Source: Fredinandcohnia aciditolerans (lineage in GTDB: Bacteria; Bacillota; Bacilli; Bacillales; Bacillaceae_L). Taken from it: DNA of 64,000 nucleotides. This document shows, in pieces, positions 8,153-18,463 of the stretch. Made by a program: the position numbers and the translations under genes. Where the stretch lies: the NCBI GenBank assembly GCA_003640645.1, contig QGHH01000021.1, positions 18,313-82,312 of the forward strand, read 5' to 3'. Position 1 is the stretch's first letter; the number at the start of each line of letters is the position of its first letter. Under the pieces are notes generated by a model. The model did not search any database. It was not told the DNA's origin and saw only the letters and a program-made list of their open reading frames with translations.

Positions 8153-8162
8153 ACAATGTGTA

Positions 8163-9575
8163 TTATTCCATCCAGTTTGTATGGAAAGTTCCTTCTTTGT
8201 CTACACGTTGATATGTGTGAGCACCGAAGTAGTCACGTTGTGCTTGAAGAAGATTTGCAGGTAATGTATCAGTACGGTAGCTGTCATAGTATGCAATTGC
8301 ACTAGAGAAACATGGAACAGGGATTCCTTTTTCAATTGCTACTGAAATGACTTTACGTAATGATGACTGATAACCTTCAGCAATTTCTTTAAAGTAAGGA
8401 TCTAATAAAAGATTAGCTAATTGGCCGTCTCTGTCATAGGCATCTTTAATTTTTTGTAGGAATTGTGCACGGATGATACATCCACCACGGAAAATCATTG
8501 CAATTTCACCGTAGTTTAAATTCCAATTATATTCTTCAGAAGCTACACGCATTTGCGCGAAACCTTGTGCATAAGAAATGATTTTGCTTAAGTATAGTGC
8601 TTTACGTACTGCTTCAATAAGTTCTTGTTTATCTCCATTAAATCCTTCAGCAGATGGACCAGAGAGGACTTGACTTGCTTTTACACGCTCATCCTTCATT
8701 GCGGAAATGAAACGAGCAAATACAGATTCAGTGATAATTGGTAGTGGAACACCTAAATCTAACGCGTTTTGGCTAGTCCATTTACCAGTACCTTTTTGAC
8801 CTGCAGTATCAAGAATAACATCAACAAGAGGTTTACCTGATTCATCATCCTTTTTAGTGAAAATATCTGCAGTAATTTCAATTAAGTAGCTATCTAGTTC
8901 ACCTTTGTTCCATTCAGCAAATACTTCATGAAGTTCATCAGTGCTTAATCCAAGAACATTTTTTAGAATGAAGTAAGCTTCACAAATCAATTGCATATCA
9001 CCGTATTCAATTCCGTTGTGAACCATTTTCACGTAGTGACCTGCACCGTTTGGCCCGATATATGTACAACATGGATCGCCTGATACTTTAGCAGAAATTG
9101 CTGTTAGGATTGGCTCAACAAGCTCATATGCTTCTTTTTGTCCACCAGGCATGATTGAAGGGCCTTTTAATGCTCCCTCTTCACCACCAGAAACTCCAGT
9201 TCCGATGAAGTGGATGCCTGTTGATTCTAATTCTTTGTTACGACGAATTGTGTCTTGGAAGAATGTGTTACCACCATCAATTAGAATATCATTTTCTTCA
9301 AGATATGGTTTTAGAGAATCAATTGTTGCGTCTGTTGCTGGGCCAGCTTTAACCATTAGTAAAATTTTACGTGGTTTTTCTAGGGAATTAACAAATTCCT
9401 CAATCGTTTTCGCGCCAACAAAGTTTTTGCCAACAGCTTCATTTTGAAGAAATTCTTCTGTTTTTTCGTATGAACGGTTAAAAACAGCAACAGAGTATCC
9501 TCTGCTTTCTATATTTAACGCTAAGTTTTTACCCATTACTGCTAATCCAACTACACCAATTTGTTGCTTAGACAT
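8163..9575 (-). CDS. gndA: 6-phosphogluconate dehydrogenase, NADP-dependent, decarboxylating
   Basis: Oxidises and decarboxylates 6-phosphogluconate to ribulose 5-phosphate. The 470-aa protein has the N-terminal [15 protein letters not shown] dinucleotide fold, [21 protein letters not shown] near 128 (substrate loop), the [13 protein letters not shown] catalytic Lys segment near 183, and the C-terminal tail [16 protein letters not shown]. It is very close to GndA (YqjI) of B. subtilis. I use the ATG at 9575, with AAAGG 9-10 nt upstream; the ATG three codons earlier overlaps that site. Although it can serve glucose metabolism, it lies beside gluconokinase and the LarA homologue. Confidence 0.96.
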   Translation of the reverse strand: MSKQQIGVVGLAVMGKNLALNIESRGYSVAVFNRSYEKTEEFLQNEAVGKNFVGAKTIEEFVNSLEKPRKILLMVKAGPATDATIDSLKPYLEENDILIDGGNTFFQDTIRRNKELESTGIHFIGTGVSGGEEGALKGPSIMPGGQKEAYELVEPILTAISAKVSGDPCCTYIGPNGAGHYVKMVHNGIEYGDMQLICEAYFILKNVLGLSTDELHEVFAEWNKGELDSYLIEITADIFTKKDDESGKPLVDVILDTAGQKGTGKWTSQNALDLGVPLPIITESVFARFISAMKDERVKASQVLSGPSAEGFNGDKQELIEAVRKALYLSKIISYAQGFAQMRVASEEYNWNLNYGEIAMIFRGGCIIRAQFLQKIKDAYDRDGQLANLLLDPYFKEIAEGYQSSLRKVISVAIEKGIPVPCFSSAIAYYDSYRTDTLPANLLQAQRDYFGAHTYQRVDKEGTFHTNWME

Positions 9576-9584
9576 ATAAATCAT

Positions 9585-9820
9585 ACCTTTCTACTTATGT
9601 ATTCAATGATAGAAAACAAATCATGATGATATTTTGCGTATCTTTTAAAATGATTATGACAATTTATTTTTAAAAGATTATGTAGTACTCAAATAATTAA
9701 TTTGTTTCCTAAACTAATTATTTTATATATAGAAGAATATACTGTTTGCTTCAATTCGTCAACTGTTGAAATTTGTAGTTTCTATGAAGCTTTTAATCAA
9801 TTTTTTTAATAAAACTCGTA
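9585..9820. other. AT-rich divergent intergenic region gndA/ilvD
   Basis: Very AT-rich with no coding capacity. It must carry the gndA promoter on the minus strand, but I see no outstanding motif in this part. The ilvD control elements are listed separately. Confidence 0.5.
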
Positions 9821-9868
9821 AATACTCAGAAATTTATTAATTGATTATCTTAAAAATAGTGTTACAAT
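9821..9868 (+). promoter_or_regulatory. ilvD promoter with CodY-like box
   Basis: AATACTCAGAAATTT (9821-9835) matches the CodY consensus AATTTTCWGAAAATT at 12 of 15 positions. Directly after it lie TTGATT (9841-9846) and TACAAT (9863-9868) with 16-nt spacing. CodY represses ilvD in B. subtilis, so the placement next to the -35 makes sense. Binding is inferred. Confidence 0.55.
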
Positions 9869-9925
9869 GAGTAATAATTTAAATTTTTTGATTTTATGCA
9901 TCATTTGATATGGAGGTATTTTTTA

Positions 9926-11605
9926 ATGGCAGAATTACGTAGTAATATGATCAAATCAGGGTTTGATAGAGCTCCTCACAGAAGCTTGCTTCGCGCAGCA
10001 GGAGTAAAAGAAGAGGACTTTAATAAACCATTTATAGCAGTAGTAAACTCATATATCGATATTGTTCCAGGACATGTTCATTTACAAGAATTTGGAAAAA
10101 TCGTAAAGGAAGCAATTCGTGAGGCTGGTGGAGTTCCATTCGAAATGAACACAATTGGTGTTGATGATGGAATTGCAATGGGTCATATCGGAATGAGATA
10201 TTCTCTACCAAGTCGTGAAATTATTGCCGACTCAGTTGAGACAGTTGTATCTGCACACTGGTTTGATGGAATGGTTTGTATTCCAAACTGTGACAAAATC
10301 ACTCCAGGTATGATGATGGCAGCAATGCGTCTAAACATCCCTACTATTTTTGTTAGTGGTGGTCCAATGAAAGCTGGTCGTGATGCTGCAGGAAACCCAC
10401 TAGACCTTACGTCTGTTTTCGAAGGTGTTGGAGCTTATCAATCTGGTAAAATTGATGAAGCGAGATTAACAGAAATCGAGCAATTTGCTTGCCCTACTTG
10501 TGGATCTTGTTCTGGTATGTTTACAGCAAACTCTATGAACTGTTTAGCTGAAGGACTTGGACTTGCTCTTCCAGGTAACGGAACAATTCTAGCGGTATCC
10601 GAAGAAAGAAAAGAATTTGTTAAAAAATCTGCGAAACAATTAATGAACTTAATAGAAAAAGATATTAAGCCTCGCGACATCGTAACAATTGATGCAATTG
10701 ATAATGCTTTTGCATTGGACATGGCTATGGGCGGTTCTACTAACACAGTCCTTCATACACTAGCATTAGCAAATGAAGCTGAAATTGATTACTCATTAGA
10801 ACGTATCAATGATATTGCTGCTCGTGTTCCACACTTAGCTAAGATTGCTCCTGCCTCTGATTATCATATTGAAGATGTTCACAATGCAGGTGGTGTTAGT
10901 GCAATCATCAATGAATTACTTAAAAAGCCAGATGCTCTGAATGGAGATTGTTTAACTGTTACAGGTAAAACCTTACGTGAAAATGTGGCGGGCTGTGAAA
11001 TCACTGACCACAACGTAATCCGTCCACTTGAAAATCCACATTCTGAACAAGGTGGATTAGCTATTTTATTTGGTAACCTTGCTCCAGAAGGTGCAGTTGT
11101 TAAGGTTGGTGCTGTAGACCCAGAGGTTGGCGGATACCACAGAGGCCCTGCTGTTTGCTATGATTCTCAAGAAGATGCCCTATCTGGAATCATTGTTGGT
11201 AAAGTTAAAGAAGGCGATGTTGTAGTCATTCGTTATGAAGGACCTAAAGGTGGTCCAGGGATGCCTGAAATGCTTGCTCCTACATCTCAAATTGTTGGTA
11301 GAGGTCTTGGTGCAAAAGTTGGTCTAATTACTGATGGACGTTTCTCGGGTGCATCTAGAGGAATCTCAATCGGACACATCTCTCCTGAAGCTGCTGAAGG
11401 TGGTCCAATTGCATTCGTCCAAGATGGTGACATGATTGAGCTTGATTTAAATAATCGTACTATTACATTAGAAATTTCTGATGAAGAATTTGAAAAACGC
11501 AGAGCTGAGTGGAAAGGCTTTGAACCAAAGGTGAAAAAAGGCTATCTTGCTCGCTATTCAAAACTTGTAACAAATGCAAGTACTGGTGGAGTTATGAAAA
11601 TATAA
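9926..11605 (+). CDS. ilvD: Dihydroxy-acid dehydratase
   Basis: Converts 2,3-dihydroxyisovalerate and its isoleucine-pathway analogue to 2-oxoacids in branched-chain amino acid synthesis. It is 559 aa, as in B. subtilis. Family motifs are clear: [12 protein letters not shown] near 46, [12 protein letters not shown] near 120 and [19 protein letters not shown] near 193 (iron-sulfur and signature cysteines), and [20 protein letters not shown] near 470. The start at 9926 has TGGAGGT 9 nt upstream; an earlier in-frame ATG overlaps the site. The gene stands alone, with its own promoter and terminator. Confidence 0.97.
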   Translation: MAELRSNMIKSGFDRAPHRSLLRAAGVKEEDFNKPFIAVVNSYIDIVPGHVHLQEFGKIVKEAIREAGGVPFEMNTIGVDDGIAMGHIGMRYSLPSREIIADSVETVVSAHWFDGMVCIPNCDKITPGMMMAAMRLNIPTIFVSGGPMKAGRDAAGNPLDLTSVFEGVGAYQSGKIDEARLTEIEQFACPTCGSCSGMFTANSMNCLAEGLGLALPGNGTILAVSEERKEFVKKSAKQLMNLIEKDIKPRDIVTIDAIDNAFALDMAMGGSTNTVLHTLALANEAEIDYSLERINDIAARVPHLAKIAPASDYHIEDVHNAGGVSAIINELLKKPDALNGDCLTVTGKTLRENVAGCEITDHNVIRPLENPHSEQGGLAILFGNLAPEGAVVKVGAVDPEVGGYHRGPAVCYDSQEDALSGIIVGKVKEGDVVVIRYEGPKGGPGMPEMLAPTSQIVGRGLGAKVGLITDGRFSGASRGISIGHISPEAAEGGPIAFVQDGDMIELDLNNRTITLEISDEEFEKRRAEWKGFEPKVKKGYLARYSKLVTNASTGGVMKI

Positions 11606-11621
11606 TACTCTTCACATATGA

Positions 11622-11657
11622 AACATCCCGATTCAAAAGAATCGGGATGTTTTTTTA
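11622..11657 (+). terminator. Terminator of ilvD
   Basis: Perfect stem ACATCCCGATTC/GAATCGGGATGT with AAAA loop and a T7 tract. nadA starts immediately beyond on the other strand, so it may serve both genes. Confidence 0.93.
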
Positions 11658-11659
11658 AG

Positions 11660-12772
11660 TTATGTTCTTTCTAGCATTCTCTCCAGGGCAAGTACGGCAT
11701 CCTTTGCAATTTCTTCTGGAACTTTAATAATTTGTGTGGTCTCCCCTCTTTCAATCATTTCTAATGACCATGTTAAATGTGGTAAGTCGATTCGATTCAT
11801 TGTTAAACAAGCACACAGATGAGGATTAAGTGAAATAATCTCTTTATCGGGATGTTGCTTGATGATTCGTTGAACGAGATTCATTTCAGTTCCAATTGCC
11901 CACTTGCTTCCTTTGGGTGCTTTTTCAATCATATCAATAATATAAGCGGTTGAACCCGCATAATCTGCAAGTACTACTGTTTCATATGGACACTCTGGAT
12001 GAACAATGATATTCATATCGGGTTTTGATTTACGGATATTCTGTACATTTGATGGTGTAAAGTTTTCATGAACGGAACAATGTCCCTTCCAAAGGATGAT
12101 TTTAATATCTTCCATGTTTCCTTCATATTTTAATGTATGATTGATCGGATCCCAAACAGCCATCTGGTCTAGTGGAATACCTAATTCAAATGCCGTATTT
12201 CTTCCTAAATGCTGATCAGGTAAGAATAAGATTCTTTCTTTTTTAGTAAAAGCCCACTTGAGCATTTTTTTCGCGTTTGACGAAGTTACAGTTGCTCCCC
12301 CATTTTTTCCGACAAATGCTTTAATAGCAGCTGTTGAATTCACATAGGTCAATGGCAGGATTGTGTCACCAAAAGTATCTTGTAATTGGCTCCAGCACTT
12401 TTGTGTTTGGTGAATATTGGCCATATCAGCCATTGAACAGCCTGCTCTCATATCAGGTAAATAGACTTTTTGTGATTCAGTTGTTAAAATATCGGCTGTT
12501 TCTGCCATAAAGTGAACCCCACAAAATACGATGAACTCCGCATCTTTGTTCTCGGCAGAAATTTGTGCAAGTTTTAATGAATCACCTGTTGCGTCCGAAA
12601 ACTTAATCACTTCATCCTTTTGATAATGGTGACCCGGTATAAACAGTCGTTTACCAAGTCGTGACTTTATTTGTAAAACGCGTTCTTCCATTTCCTGAAC
12701 AGATAAACGTTTATATTCATCTGGAAGTAAAGCCCCAGATGAAGTGTTTTTCATCATTTCTAATAGGTTCAT
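11660..12772 (-). CDS. nadA: Quinolinate synthase
   Basis: Condenses iminoaspartate with dihydroxyacetone phosphate to quinolinate in de novo NAD synthesis, using a [4Fe-4S] cluster. The 370-aa protein shows [20 protein letters not shown] near 45, a Cys in [14 protein letters not shown] near 103, HPECPYETV near 237 and HLCACLTMN near 318; the last three supply cluster cysteines. It starts 18 nt after the nadB stop, so the two are an operon. nadC, usual between them in Bacillus, is missing. Confidence 0.95.
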   Translation of the reverse strand: MNLLEMMKNTSSGALLPDEYKRLSVQEMEERVLQIKSRLGKRLFIPGHHYQKDEVIKFSDATGDSLKLAQISAENKDAEFIVFCGVHFMAETADILTTESQKVYLPDMRAGCSMADMANIHQTQKCWSQLQDTFGDTILPLTYVNSTAAIKAFVGKNGGATVTSSNAKKMLKWAFTKKERILFLPDQHLGRNTAFELGIPLDQMAVWDPINHTLKYEGNMEDIKIILWKGHCSVHENFTPSNVQNIRKSKPDMNIIVHPECPYETVVLADYAGSTAYIIDMIEKAPKGSKWAIGTEMNLVQRIIKQHPDKEIISLNPHLCACLTMNRIDLPHLTWSLEMIERGETTQIIKVPEEIAKDAVLALERMLERT

Positions 12773-12790
12773 CTATGTTCTCTCCTTTAC

Positions 12791-14338
12791 TTATGAATAA
12801 ACGATATTTTCAAAAGCTCTCTTTCGGATAATCTCTTTTTTGTACCAATTATCGTGGTCTTCAAATGGGTAATCTTCACGGAAATGACTACCTCTGCTTT
12901 CTGTTCTCATCTTGGCGGAACTGGCAATTAGCCAACCTACGGTGATCATGTTTACGATTTCAAGCTGTTCAATTGTTAAACTTGATGGTGAAATTTCATC
13001 AAATTTACGTTTGAATTTCTCTAACCATTCTATTGCATGTTCAAGTTGGTCATCATTACGTACAATCCCTACATTCTCCATCATCATTATTTGAATTTGA
13101 GTCTTTGATGGTAGATTAAGAGTATAGTCTTGTTTACTAATTCCTTTAGCAACTGGGTACAATATGTTTGGTATATAATCTACAAAAATATCATTTGCAA
13201 CTAAATTTCCAAACACAATCCCTTCAAGTAATGAGTTACTTGCTAAACGATTTGCTCCATGGACTCCAGTACATGCGACTTCCCCGATAGCGTACAAATT
13301 CGGAATAGTTGTCTGTCCTCTCGCATCTGTTTTTACCCCTCCCATTGAAAAATGGGCTCCTGGTACTACGGGTATTACTCCATTTTCTATTTGAATCTCA
13401 TTTATTAGGCAAAGGTTAGTGATTGTTGGGAAGCGACTAGCAAAATCGTCAATCATAGAAATATCTAAAAAGATTTTTTTACCGTTACAGATCTCATTAA
13501 AAATGGCCCGTGCTACCACATCTCTTGGCGCTAGATCAAGCAAAGGATGGAGACCATTCATGATTGGTCTACCATCTTCATCAACAAGGATGGCACCTTC
13601 GCCCCTCACTGCTTCAGAAACAAGACCACAGGATATTCCGTCTTTGTGTAATAATGTCGGATGGAATTGAATGAATTCTAAATCACATAGCTCTGCACCG
13701 GCACGATAAGCCATTGCAAGACCATCCCCCATTATGGTTTTGTCATTTGAAGAAAAGGAATATAGTCCTCCACACCCCCCTGTTGCTAAAATTGTATAAT
13801 CTGCAAAATAATCGAGAATCTCATTGTTTTGAGATTTCGCTTTTACCCCGATACAGTGATCATTTTCAATTAGAAAATCAATTGCTGTTAAGTCCTCAAA
13901 AATTTGAACCCGTTCCTTTACTTTTGCAAGCATGTGCAGTACCAACGCTTTCCCAGTGGCGTCACCACCTGCATGTAGGATTCGTCTCGTGGAATGGGCC
14001 CCTTCTTTTCCTAGTACCAGATTATGGTCCTCATCTCTATCGAAGTTCATTCCATCATTGATTAACTTCCATAGATAGCTGGGTCCGTTTTGTACTAAAA
14101 TTTCAACTGCGCTCTCCTTGTTATGATAACAACCAGCGGAAACGGTATCGTTAAAATGGGAACGCCAGGAATCGTCCTTTCCAACACTAGATGCAACACC
14201 ACCCTGCGCCAATATGGAATTACTGTTTGTCACTTTTGACTTTGTGATAATAATCACATTCTTTTTCAAACTTAATTGATACGCAGCGGTTAATGCGGAA
14301 ATACCACTGCCAATAATAATAATGTCGCTGCTTGGCAT
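12791..14338 (-). CDS. nadB: L-aspartate oxidase
   Basis: FAD enzyme making iminoaspartate for NadA. The N-terminal FAD motif IIIGSGISALTAAYQLS lies near residue 5, SILAQGGVASSVG near 40, and the active-site segments GAHFSMGGVKTD and GANRLASNSLLEG near 340-375. The length, 515 aa, is normal. The chosen ATG at 14338 has AAGGGAGGG 9 nt upstream, while the longer frame starts within the promoter region. The gene diverges from nifS across a region with NiaR-like palindromes. Confidence 0.95.
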   Translation of the reverse strand: MPSSDIIIIGSGISALTAAYQLSLKKNVIIITKSKVTNSNSILAQGGVASSVGKDDSWRSHFNDTVSAGCYHNKESAVEILVQNGPSYLWKLINDGMNFDRDEDHNLVLGKEGAHSTRRILHAGGDATGKALVLHMLAKVKERVQIFEDLTAIDFLIENDHCIGVKAKSQNNEILDYFADYTILATGGCGGLYSFSSNDKTIMGDGLAMAYRAGAELCDLEFIQFHPTLLHKDGISCGLVSEAVRGEGAILVDEDGRPIMNGLHPLLDLAPRDVVARAIFNEICNGKKIFLDISMIDDFASRFPTITNLCLINEIQIENGVIPVVPGAHFSMGGVKTDARGQTTIPNLYAIGEVACTGVHGANRLASNSLLEGIVFGNLVANDIFVDYIPNILYPVAKGISKQDYTLNLPSKTQIQIMMMENVGIVRNDDQLEHAIEWLEKFKRKFDEISPSSLTIEQLEIVNMITVGWLIASSAKMRTESRGSHFREDYPFEDHDNWYKKEIIRKRAFENIVYS

Positions 14339-14410
14339 TTGAAAAAACCCTCCCTTAGTATGCGTTATCAATCTAGGTAACTTTTTAGGAGAAAATACAA
14401 ATTGAGTTTA

Positions 14411-14461
14411 CAACTGTCTTGACACTTATATTTACATAAATGTAGACTAATGACAAGACCT
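14411..14461. promoter_or_regulatory. Divergent nadB/nifS promoters with NiaR-like operator
   Basis: TTGACA (14419-14424) and TAGACT (14443-14448) form a plus-strand promoter. On the minus strand TTGTCA and a TAAATA-type -10 overlap it. The region carries two nested inverted repeats: GTCTTG...CAAGAC and TTTACAT-AA-ATGTAGA. NiaR (YrxA), encoded downstream of nifS, represses this locus in B. subtilis in response to nicotinic acid, so these repeats are its likely site. Confidence 0.6.
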
Positions 14462-14511
14462 TTTTCATTGTCCCCTGCTTTTTTAGGTAGATTGAAAGGA
14501 TGGTAGAGACG

Positions 14512-15630
14512 ATGATTTACTTAGATTATGCCGCAACAACTCCGATTCGCGAGGAAGCATTACAAATGTTTACGGAGGTTTCAACAAAATATTATGGAAA
14601 TCCAAGTAGCTTACATGATGTTGGTTCTAATGCGAAGCAATTGCTAGAATTGTGTCGTAAAGAGCTTGCTGATACAATAAATGGGGAGCCTGAAGGTGTT
14701 TATTTTACAAGCGGAGGTTCAGAATCAAATCACTTAGCGATTCGCTCCCTTCTAGAAGCACATAAAACCAGAGGAAACCACTTAATTACAAGTTCAACAG
14801 AACATTCGTCTATTCATAATGTATGTAAGCAGCTTGAAACAGAAGGTTACGATGTTACCTATCTTCCTGCTGATCGATTTGGACAGGTTCGATTGGATGA
14901 TTTGCAGTCAGCAATTACGGATAAAACCATTTTTGTGTCGATTCAGTTTGCAAACCCAGAAATCGGCACGATTCAACCAATTGTAGAAATTGGCACTTTT
15001 CTACATGAGAAAAATATTTTATTTCATAGTGACTGTGTCCAGGCTTTTGGAAAGATTCCAATAGATGTTAAAAAAGCACATATTGATAGCTTGTCAATTT
15101 CTAGTCATAAAATATATGGTCCAAAAGGAGTTGGAGCTTGTTATATACGTCCATCTGTCATGTGGAAAATGCAATTACCTGGAACTTCACATGAAAATGG
15201 ATTCCGTCCCGGAACCGTAAATATACCAGGAATTGCATCCTTTATTACAGCAGCTCAGTTAATTTGTAGTGAAATGGAAATGAATACTAGGAAAAATCGA
15301 GGATTGCGAGATAGACTATTATCTGGGCTAGCCATTTTAAAAAATGAAATAAATGTTGAAGGACATCCAACTGATCAGCTTCCACATATTATAGGTTTTT
15401 CCGTTGGCGGTTTACAAGGGCAATATATTATGCTTGAATGCAATCGACATGGAATTGCAATTTCTACAGGAAGCGCATGTCAAATTGGTAAGCAAACCCC
15501 ATCGAAAACAATGCTTGCAATAGGAAAAACAAAAGATGAAGCTAAACAGCTAATTCGTATATCATTTGGACGAATGACAACTACAGAGGATATCGACAAG
15601 GTAGTTGAAGTGTTAAGGAATATTGTTTAA
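14512..15630 (+). CDS. nifS: Cysteine desulfurase, NifS type of the NAD locus
   Basis: PLP enzyme releasing sulfur from cysteine, in this locus thought to supply the NadA iron-sulfur cluster. The 372-aa sequence begins YLDYAATTPIREEAL, has the TEHSSIHN segment near 105, the PLP lysine in SISSHKIYGPKGVG near 200 and the active-site cysteine loop STGSACQIGKQ near 325. The start at 14512 gives the usual N-terminus. It lies divergently from nadB and upstream of niaR, as in B. subtilis. SelD in this genome needs selenide, and a desulfurase could assist, but nothing here shows that. Confidence 0.92.
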   Translation: MIYLDYAATTPIREEALQMFTEVSTKYYGNPSSLHDVGSNAKQLLELCRKELADTINGEPEGVYFTSGGSESNHLAIRSLLEAHKTRGNHLITSSTEHSSIHNVCKQLETEGYDVTYLPADRFGQVRLDDLQSAITDKTIFVSIQFANPEIGTIQPIVEIGTFLHEKNILFHSDCVQAFGKIPIDVKKAHIDSLSISSHKIYGPKGVGACYIRPSVMWKMQLPGTSHENGFRPGTVNIPGIASFITAAQLICSEMEMNTRKNRGLRDRLLSGLAILKNEINVEGHPTDQLPHIIGFSVGGLQGQYIMLECNRHGIAISTGSACQIGKQTPSKTMLAIGKTKDEAKQLIRISFGRMTTTEDIDKVVEVLRNIV

Positions 15631-15660
15631 CAGCTTGAAAGTGATAATGGAGTGAATAAA

Positions 15661-16203
15661 ATGAGTGGAGATAAAAAATTATTAGGTGAGCAACGACGAG
15701 AAACGATTATAAAATGGTTAAAGGAAAGCCCTACCCCAATCATTGGCGAGGAGTTATCAAAACGAGCAAATGTAAGCCGCCAGGTCATTGTTCAAGATAT
15801 CTCGTTATTAAAGGCGAAAAATGAACCAATCGTTGCTACTAGTCAAGGCTATATCTATTTACAAGAACAGCCCAAGGAAGAAAATTTTACACGCATTATT
15901 GCGTGTAAACACACATCTGAGGAAACGGCGAAGGAACTAAATATTTTGGTCGATCATGGAGTGACTGTACGTGATGTAATTGTGGAGCATCCTGTATATG
16001 GGGATATTACAGGTTCCTTAATGATTAAGAATCGATTCGAGGTTAAACGTTTTGTCGAAAGAATAACTGAAACAAAGGCTACCCTTCTGTCGTTGTTGAC
16101 AAATGGAGTACACCTGCATACGATTGAGGCGGATTCTATTGAAAAAATCAATGCAGCCTGTGAAGCCTTACACGAAGAGAATATTTTATTTAGTGACCAG
16201 TAA
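15661..16203 (+). CDS. niaR: Transcriptional repressor NiaR (YrxA) of NAD biosynthesis
   Basis: A 180-aa regulator with an N-terminal HTH_11 domain (ELSKRANVSRQVIVQDISLLK near 35-55) and a C-terminal 3H domain named for its three conserved histidines (HTSEE, DHGVTVRDVIVEHPVYGDITGSL, VHLHTIE). It senses nicotinic acid and represses nad genes. I choose the ATG at 15661, which has GGAG 8 nt upstream; the GTG three codons earlier overlaps that site. It probably shares the nifS transcript. Confidence 0.94.
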   Translation: MSGDKKLLGEQRRETIIKWLKESPTPIIGEELSKRANVSRQVIVQDISLLKAKNEPIVATSQGYIYLQEQPKEENFTRIIACKHTSEETAKELNILVDHGVTVRDVIVEHPVYGDITGSLMIKNRFEVKRFVERITETKATLLSLLTNGVHLHTIEADSIEKINAACEALHEENILFSDQ

Positions 16204-16211
16204 GATGAATT

Positions 16212-16246
16212 AAGCAACAGCCTTGTGAGGACTGTTGCTTTTTTGT
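16212..16246 (+). terminator. Terminator of nifS-niaR
   Basis: Stem AAGCAACAG/CTGTTGCTT with a loop of about 11 nt and T6 tract, shortly after the niaR stop. Confidence 0.88.
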
Positions 16247-16329
16247 TTCTCGATTAAAAATGGATTGGATTCATATAACATGAAGATGCAAAAAGACTGT
16301 GATCGTATCCTCATTAACCGAAATGGTTC

Positions 16330-16397
16330 AAGCGTACCCTCGTTCACTGAACAGAGTTTAAGTGAGGGTAAGAAAACAGCTTAAGCGTACCCTCGTT
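16330..16397. repeat. Short direct and inverted repeats in the niaR/htpG gap
   Basis: AAGCGTACCCTCGTT occurs at 16330-16344 and again at 16383-16397, and an inverted AGTGAGGGTA lies between them at 16361-16370. The gap between niaR and htpG (16247-16455) holds no gene I can support. Confidence 0.5.
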
Positions 16398-16455
16398 AAA
16401 TCCTTTGAGTCCAAGTGAAGCTACGAATACGTAATATCCCTACCGTCTCCTACGA

Positions 16456-18336
16456 TCACACCATAATCTTACAGATATCATTTGTAAATTCTACTGGGTC
16501 TTGGATTGGTAGGCCTTCGATAAGAAGTGCTTGGTTGTACAATAAGTGAGTATATAAATCTAATTTTGTTTGGTCATTTTCGAATGCATTTTTCAATGAT
16601 TGGAAGACTTCATGTTGTATGTTGATCTCCAACACCTTATCTGCTTTAATGTTTTGGTTATCTGGCATAGCATTAAGCACTTTTTCCATTTCAATGGAGA
16701 TCTCACCATCTGTTGATAAGCAGACTGGGTGTGTTTTAAGTCGTTTTGAAATTCTTACATCCGTTACCTTACCGGCTAATGTATTTTTCATATATTCAAA
16801 TAACTCTTTGTTCTCGTTTTGTTCTTCTTCTGTTGTTTTATCGTTTTCATTTGGTTCAAAGCCTAGATCGCTGCTTGATACTGATTTGAACTCTTTTTCC
16901 TTGTATTTCATGAGCATTTTAATCGCAAACTCATCAATATCCTCTGTGAAATAAAGGATTTCATAGCCCTTATCAGCCACTAATTCTGTTTGTGGAAGTT
17001 TATCAATTCGTTCTACTGAATTACCAGTTGCATAATAAATATACTTTTGATCTTCCGACATTCTAGATACATATTCATCTAATGTGACAGGCCTTTTCTC
17101 CTTGGAAGAATAGAAGAGTAACAAATCTTGAAGGGTTTCTTTATTGCTTCCGTAATCACTATACACACCAAATTTTAATTGGCGACCAAAGCTATCATAG
17201 AACTTTTCATAGTTGTCGCGTTCATTCTTTAACATGCTTTGTAATTCGCTCTTTATTTTTTTATTGATGTTTTTCGCAATAAGTTTTAATTGTCGGTCCT
17301 GCTGAAGCATTTCTCTTGATATATTAAGTGATAAATCCTCAGAATCTACCAACCCCTTAACAAAGCTAAAATAATCTGGAAGCAGGTCGGCACATTTGTT
17401 CATTATTAAAACCCCGTTTGAGTAGAGCTCAAGTCCCTTCTCGTATTCCTTTGAATAATAGTCAAAAGGAATATTTTCAGGTATATATAATATTGCATTA
17501 TAGCGGATTGTCCCATCAACACTGGTATGAATATGTTTCAGTGGCTTATCAAAACCATAGTGTTTTTCATTATAGAATTTTTCATAGTCTTCATCTGTTA
17601 ATTCGCTTTTGTTCTTTCTCCAAATTGGAACCATGCTGTTGATAACTTGTTCCTCTGTTATCTGCTCGTATTCAGATTCGCTTCCTTCTTTAAGTTTATT
17701 TGTTGTAACATCCATCTTTATTGGGTAGCGAATGAAATCTGAGTACTTTTTGATAATGGATTTCAAGCGATATTCTTCTAAAAACTCATCATACGTTTCA
17801 TCTTCTGTGTTTTCTTTGATTTTTAAAATGATTTCTGTACCGACAGTATCTTTTTCCACAGTTTCAATTGTATACCCATCGGCACCAGTTGATTCCCATT
17901 TATATGCTTCTTCACTGCCCAGTGCTTTACTTACAACAGTCACAACATCTGCAACCATGAAAGCAGCATAAAATCCGACACCGAATTGACCAATGATATC
18001 GTGACCATCTTTAATTTCCGTTTCCTTTTTAAAAGCTAAGGAACCACTTTTTGCAATTGTTCCAAGATTCGTTTCTAGCTCTTCCTTTGTCATCCCAATT
18101 CCGGTATCAGAAATAGTAAGAGTTCTGTTATCTTTGTCGGCAGTAATTTTGATGAGGTAGCTATCTTTATCAAATTGATAACGATCATCGGTTAACGCCT
18201 TATAGTAGATTTTGTCAATCGCATCGCTAGCGTTTGAGATTAGTTCCCGTAAGAAAACTTCTCTCTGGGAATAAATTGAGTTAATCATCATTTCTAATAA
18301 CCTTTTAGACTCTGCTTTAAACTGCTTTTTTGCCAT
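16456..18336 (-). CDS. htpG: Chaperone HtpG (Hsp90)
   Basis: ATP-dependent chaperone, 626 aa as in B. subtilis. The GHKL ATPase motifs are complete: [12 protein letters not shown] near 30, [11 protein letters not shown] near 80, [15 protein letters not shown] near 118 and [10 protein letters not shown] near 168. The middle-domain [11 protein letters not shown] equivalent reads [13 protein letters not shown]. It starts at the ATG at 18336 with AAAGGGGA upstream. The promoter carries a perfect CIRCE element, which is not the arrangement known in B. subtilis. Confidence 0.96.
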   Translation of the reverse strand: MAKKQFKAESKRLLEMMINSIYSQREVFLRELISNASDAIDKIYYKALTDDRYQFDKDSYLIKITADKDNRTLTISDTGIGMTKEELETNLGTIAKSGSLAFKKETEIKDGHDIIGQFGVGFYAAFMVADVVTVVSKALGSEEAYKWESTGADGYTIETVEKDTVGTEIILKIKENTEDETYDEFLEEYRLKSIIKKYSDFIRYPIKMDVTTNKLKEGSESEYEQITEEQVINSMVPIWRKNKSELTDEDYEKFYNEKHYGFDKPLKHIHTSVDGTIRYNAILYIPENIPFDYYSKEYEKGLELYSNGVLIMNKCADLLPDYFSFVKGLVDSEDLSLNISREMLQQDRQLKLIAKNINKKIKSELQSMLKNERDNYEKFYDSFGRQLKFGVYSDYGSNKETLQDLLLFYSSKEKRPVTLDEYVSRMSEDQKYIYYATGNSVERIDKLPQTELVADKGYEILYFTEDIDEFAIKMLMKYKEKEFKSVSSSDLGFEPNENDKTTEEEQNENKELFEYMKNTLAGKVTDVRISKRLKTHPVCLSTDGEISIEMEKVLNAMPDNQNIKADKVLEINIQHEVFQSLKNAFENDQTKLDLYTHLLYNQALLIEGLPIQDPVEFTNDICKIMV

Positions 18337-18384
18337 ACTAAATCCCCTTTCAGTAAATAACTGTGACAATTATATTGTTTTACG

Positions 18385-18451
18385 TTAGCACTCTCATTCC
18401 TGGAGTGCTAACACCCAACTTTTTAATAACATATATTTTTTTCTCTGTCAA
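18385..18451 (-). promoter_or_regulatory. Sigma-A promoter and perfect CIRCE (HrcA) operator of htpG
   Basis: TTAGCACTC-N9-GAGTGCTAA at 18385-18411 is an exact CIRCE element. On the minus strand TTGACA (18446-18451) and TATTAA (18423-18428) are 17 nt apart, and CIRCE follows the -10 directly, the usual position for HrcA repression. The start codon is about 48 nt further on. Confidence 0.93.
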
Positions 18452-18463
18452 TCAAGTTGCTAG

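Noticed and set aside
9585-9895. T-box leader before ilvD
   Set aside because: I found neither the T-box sequence AGGGTGGNACCGCG nor a specifier-type stem; the CodY-like box explains regulation better.
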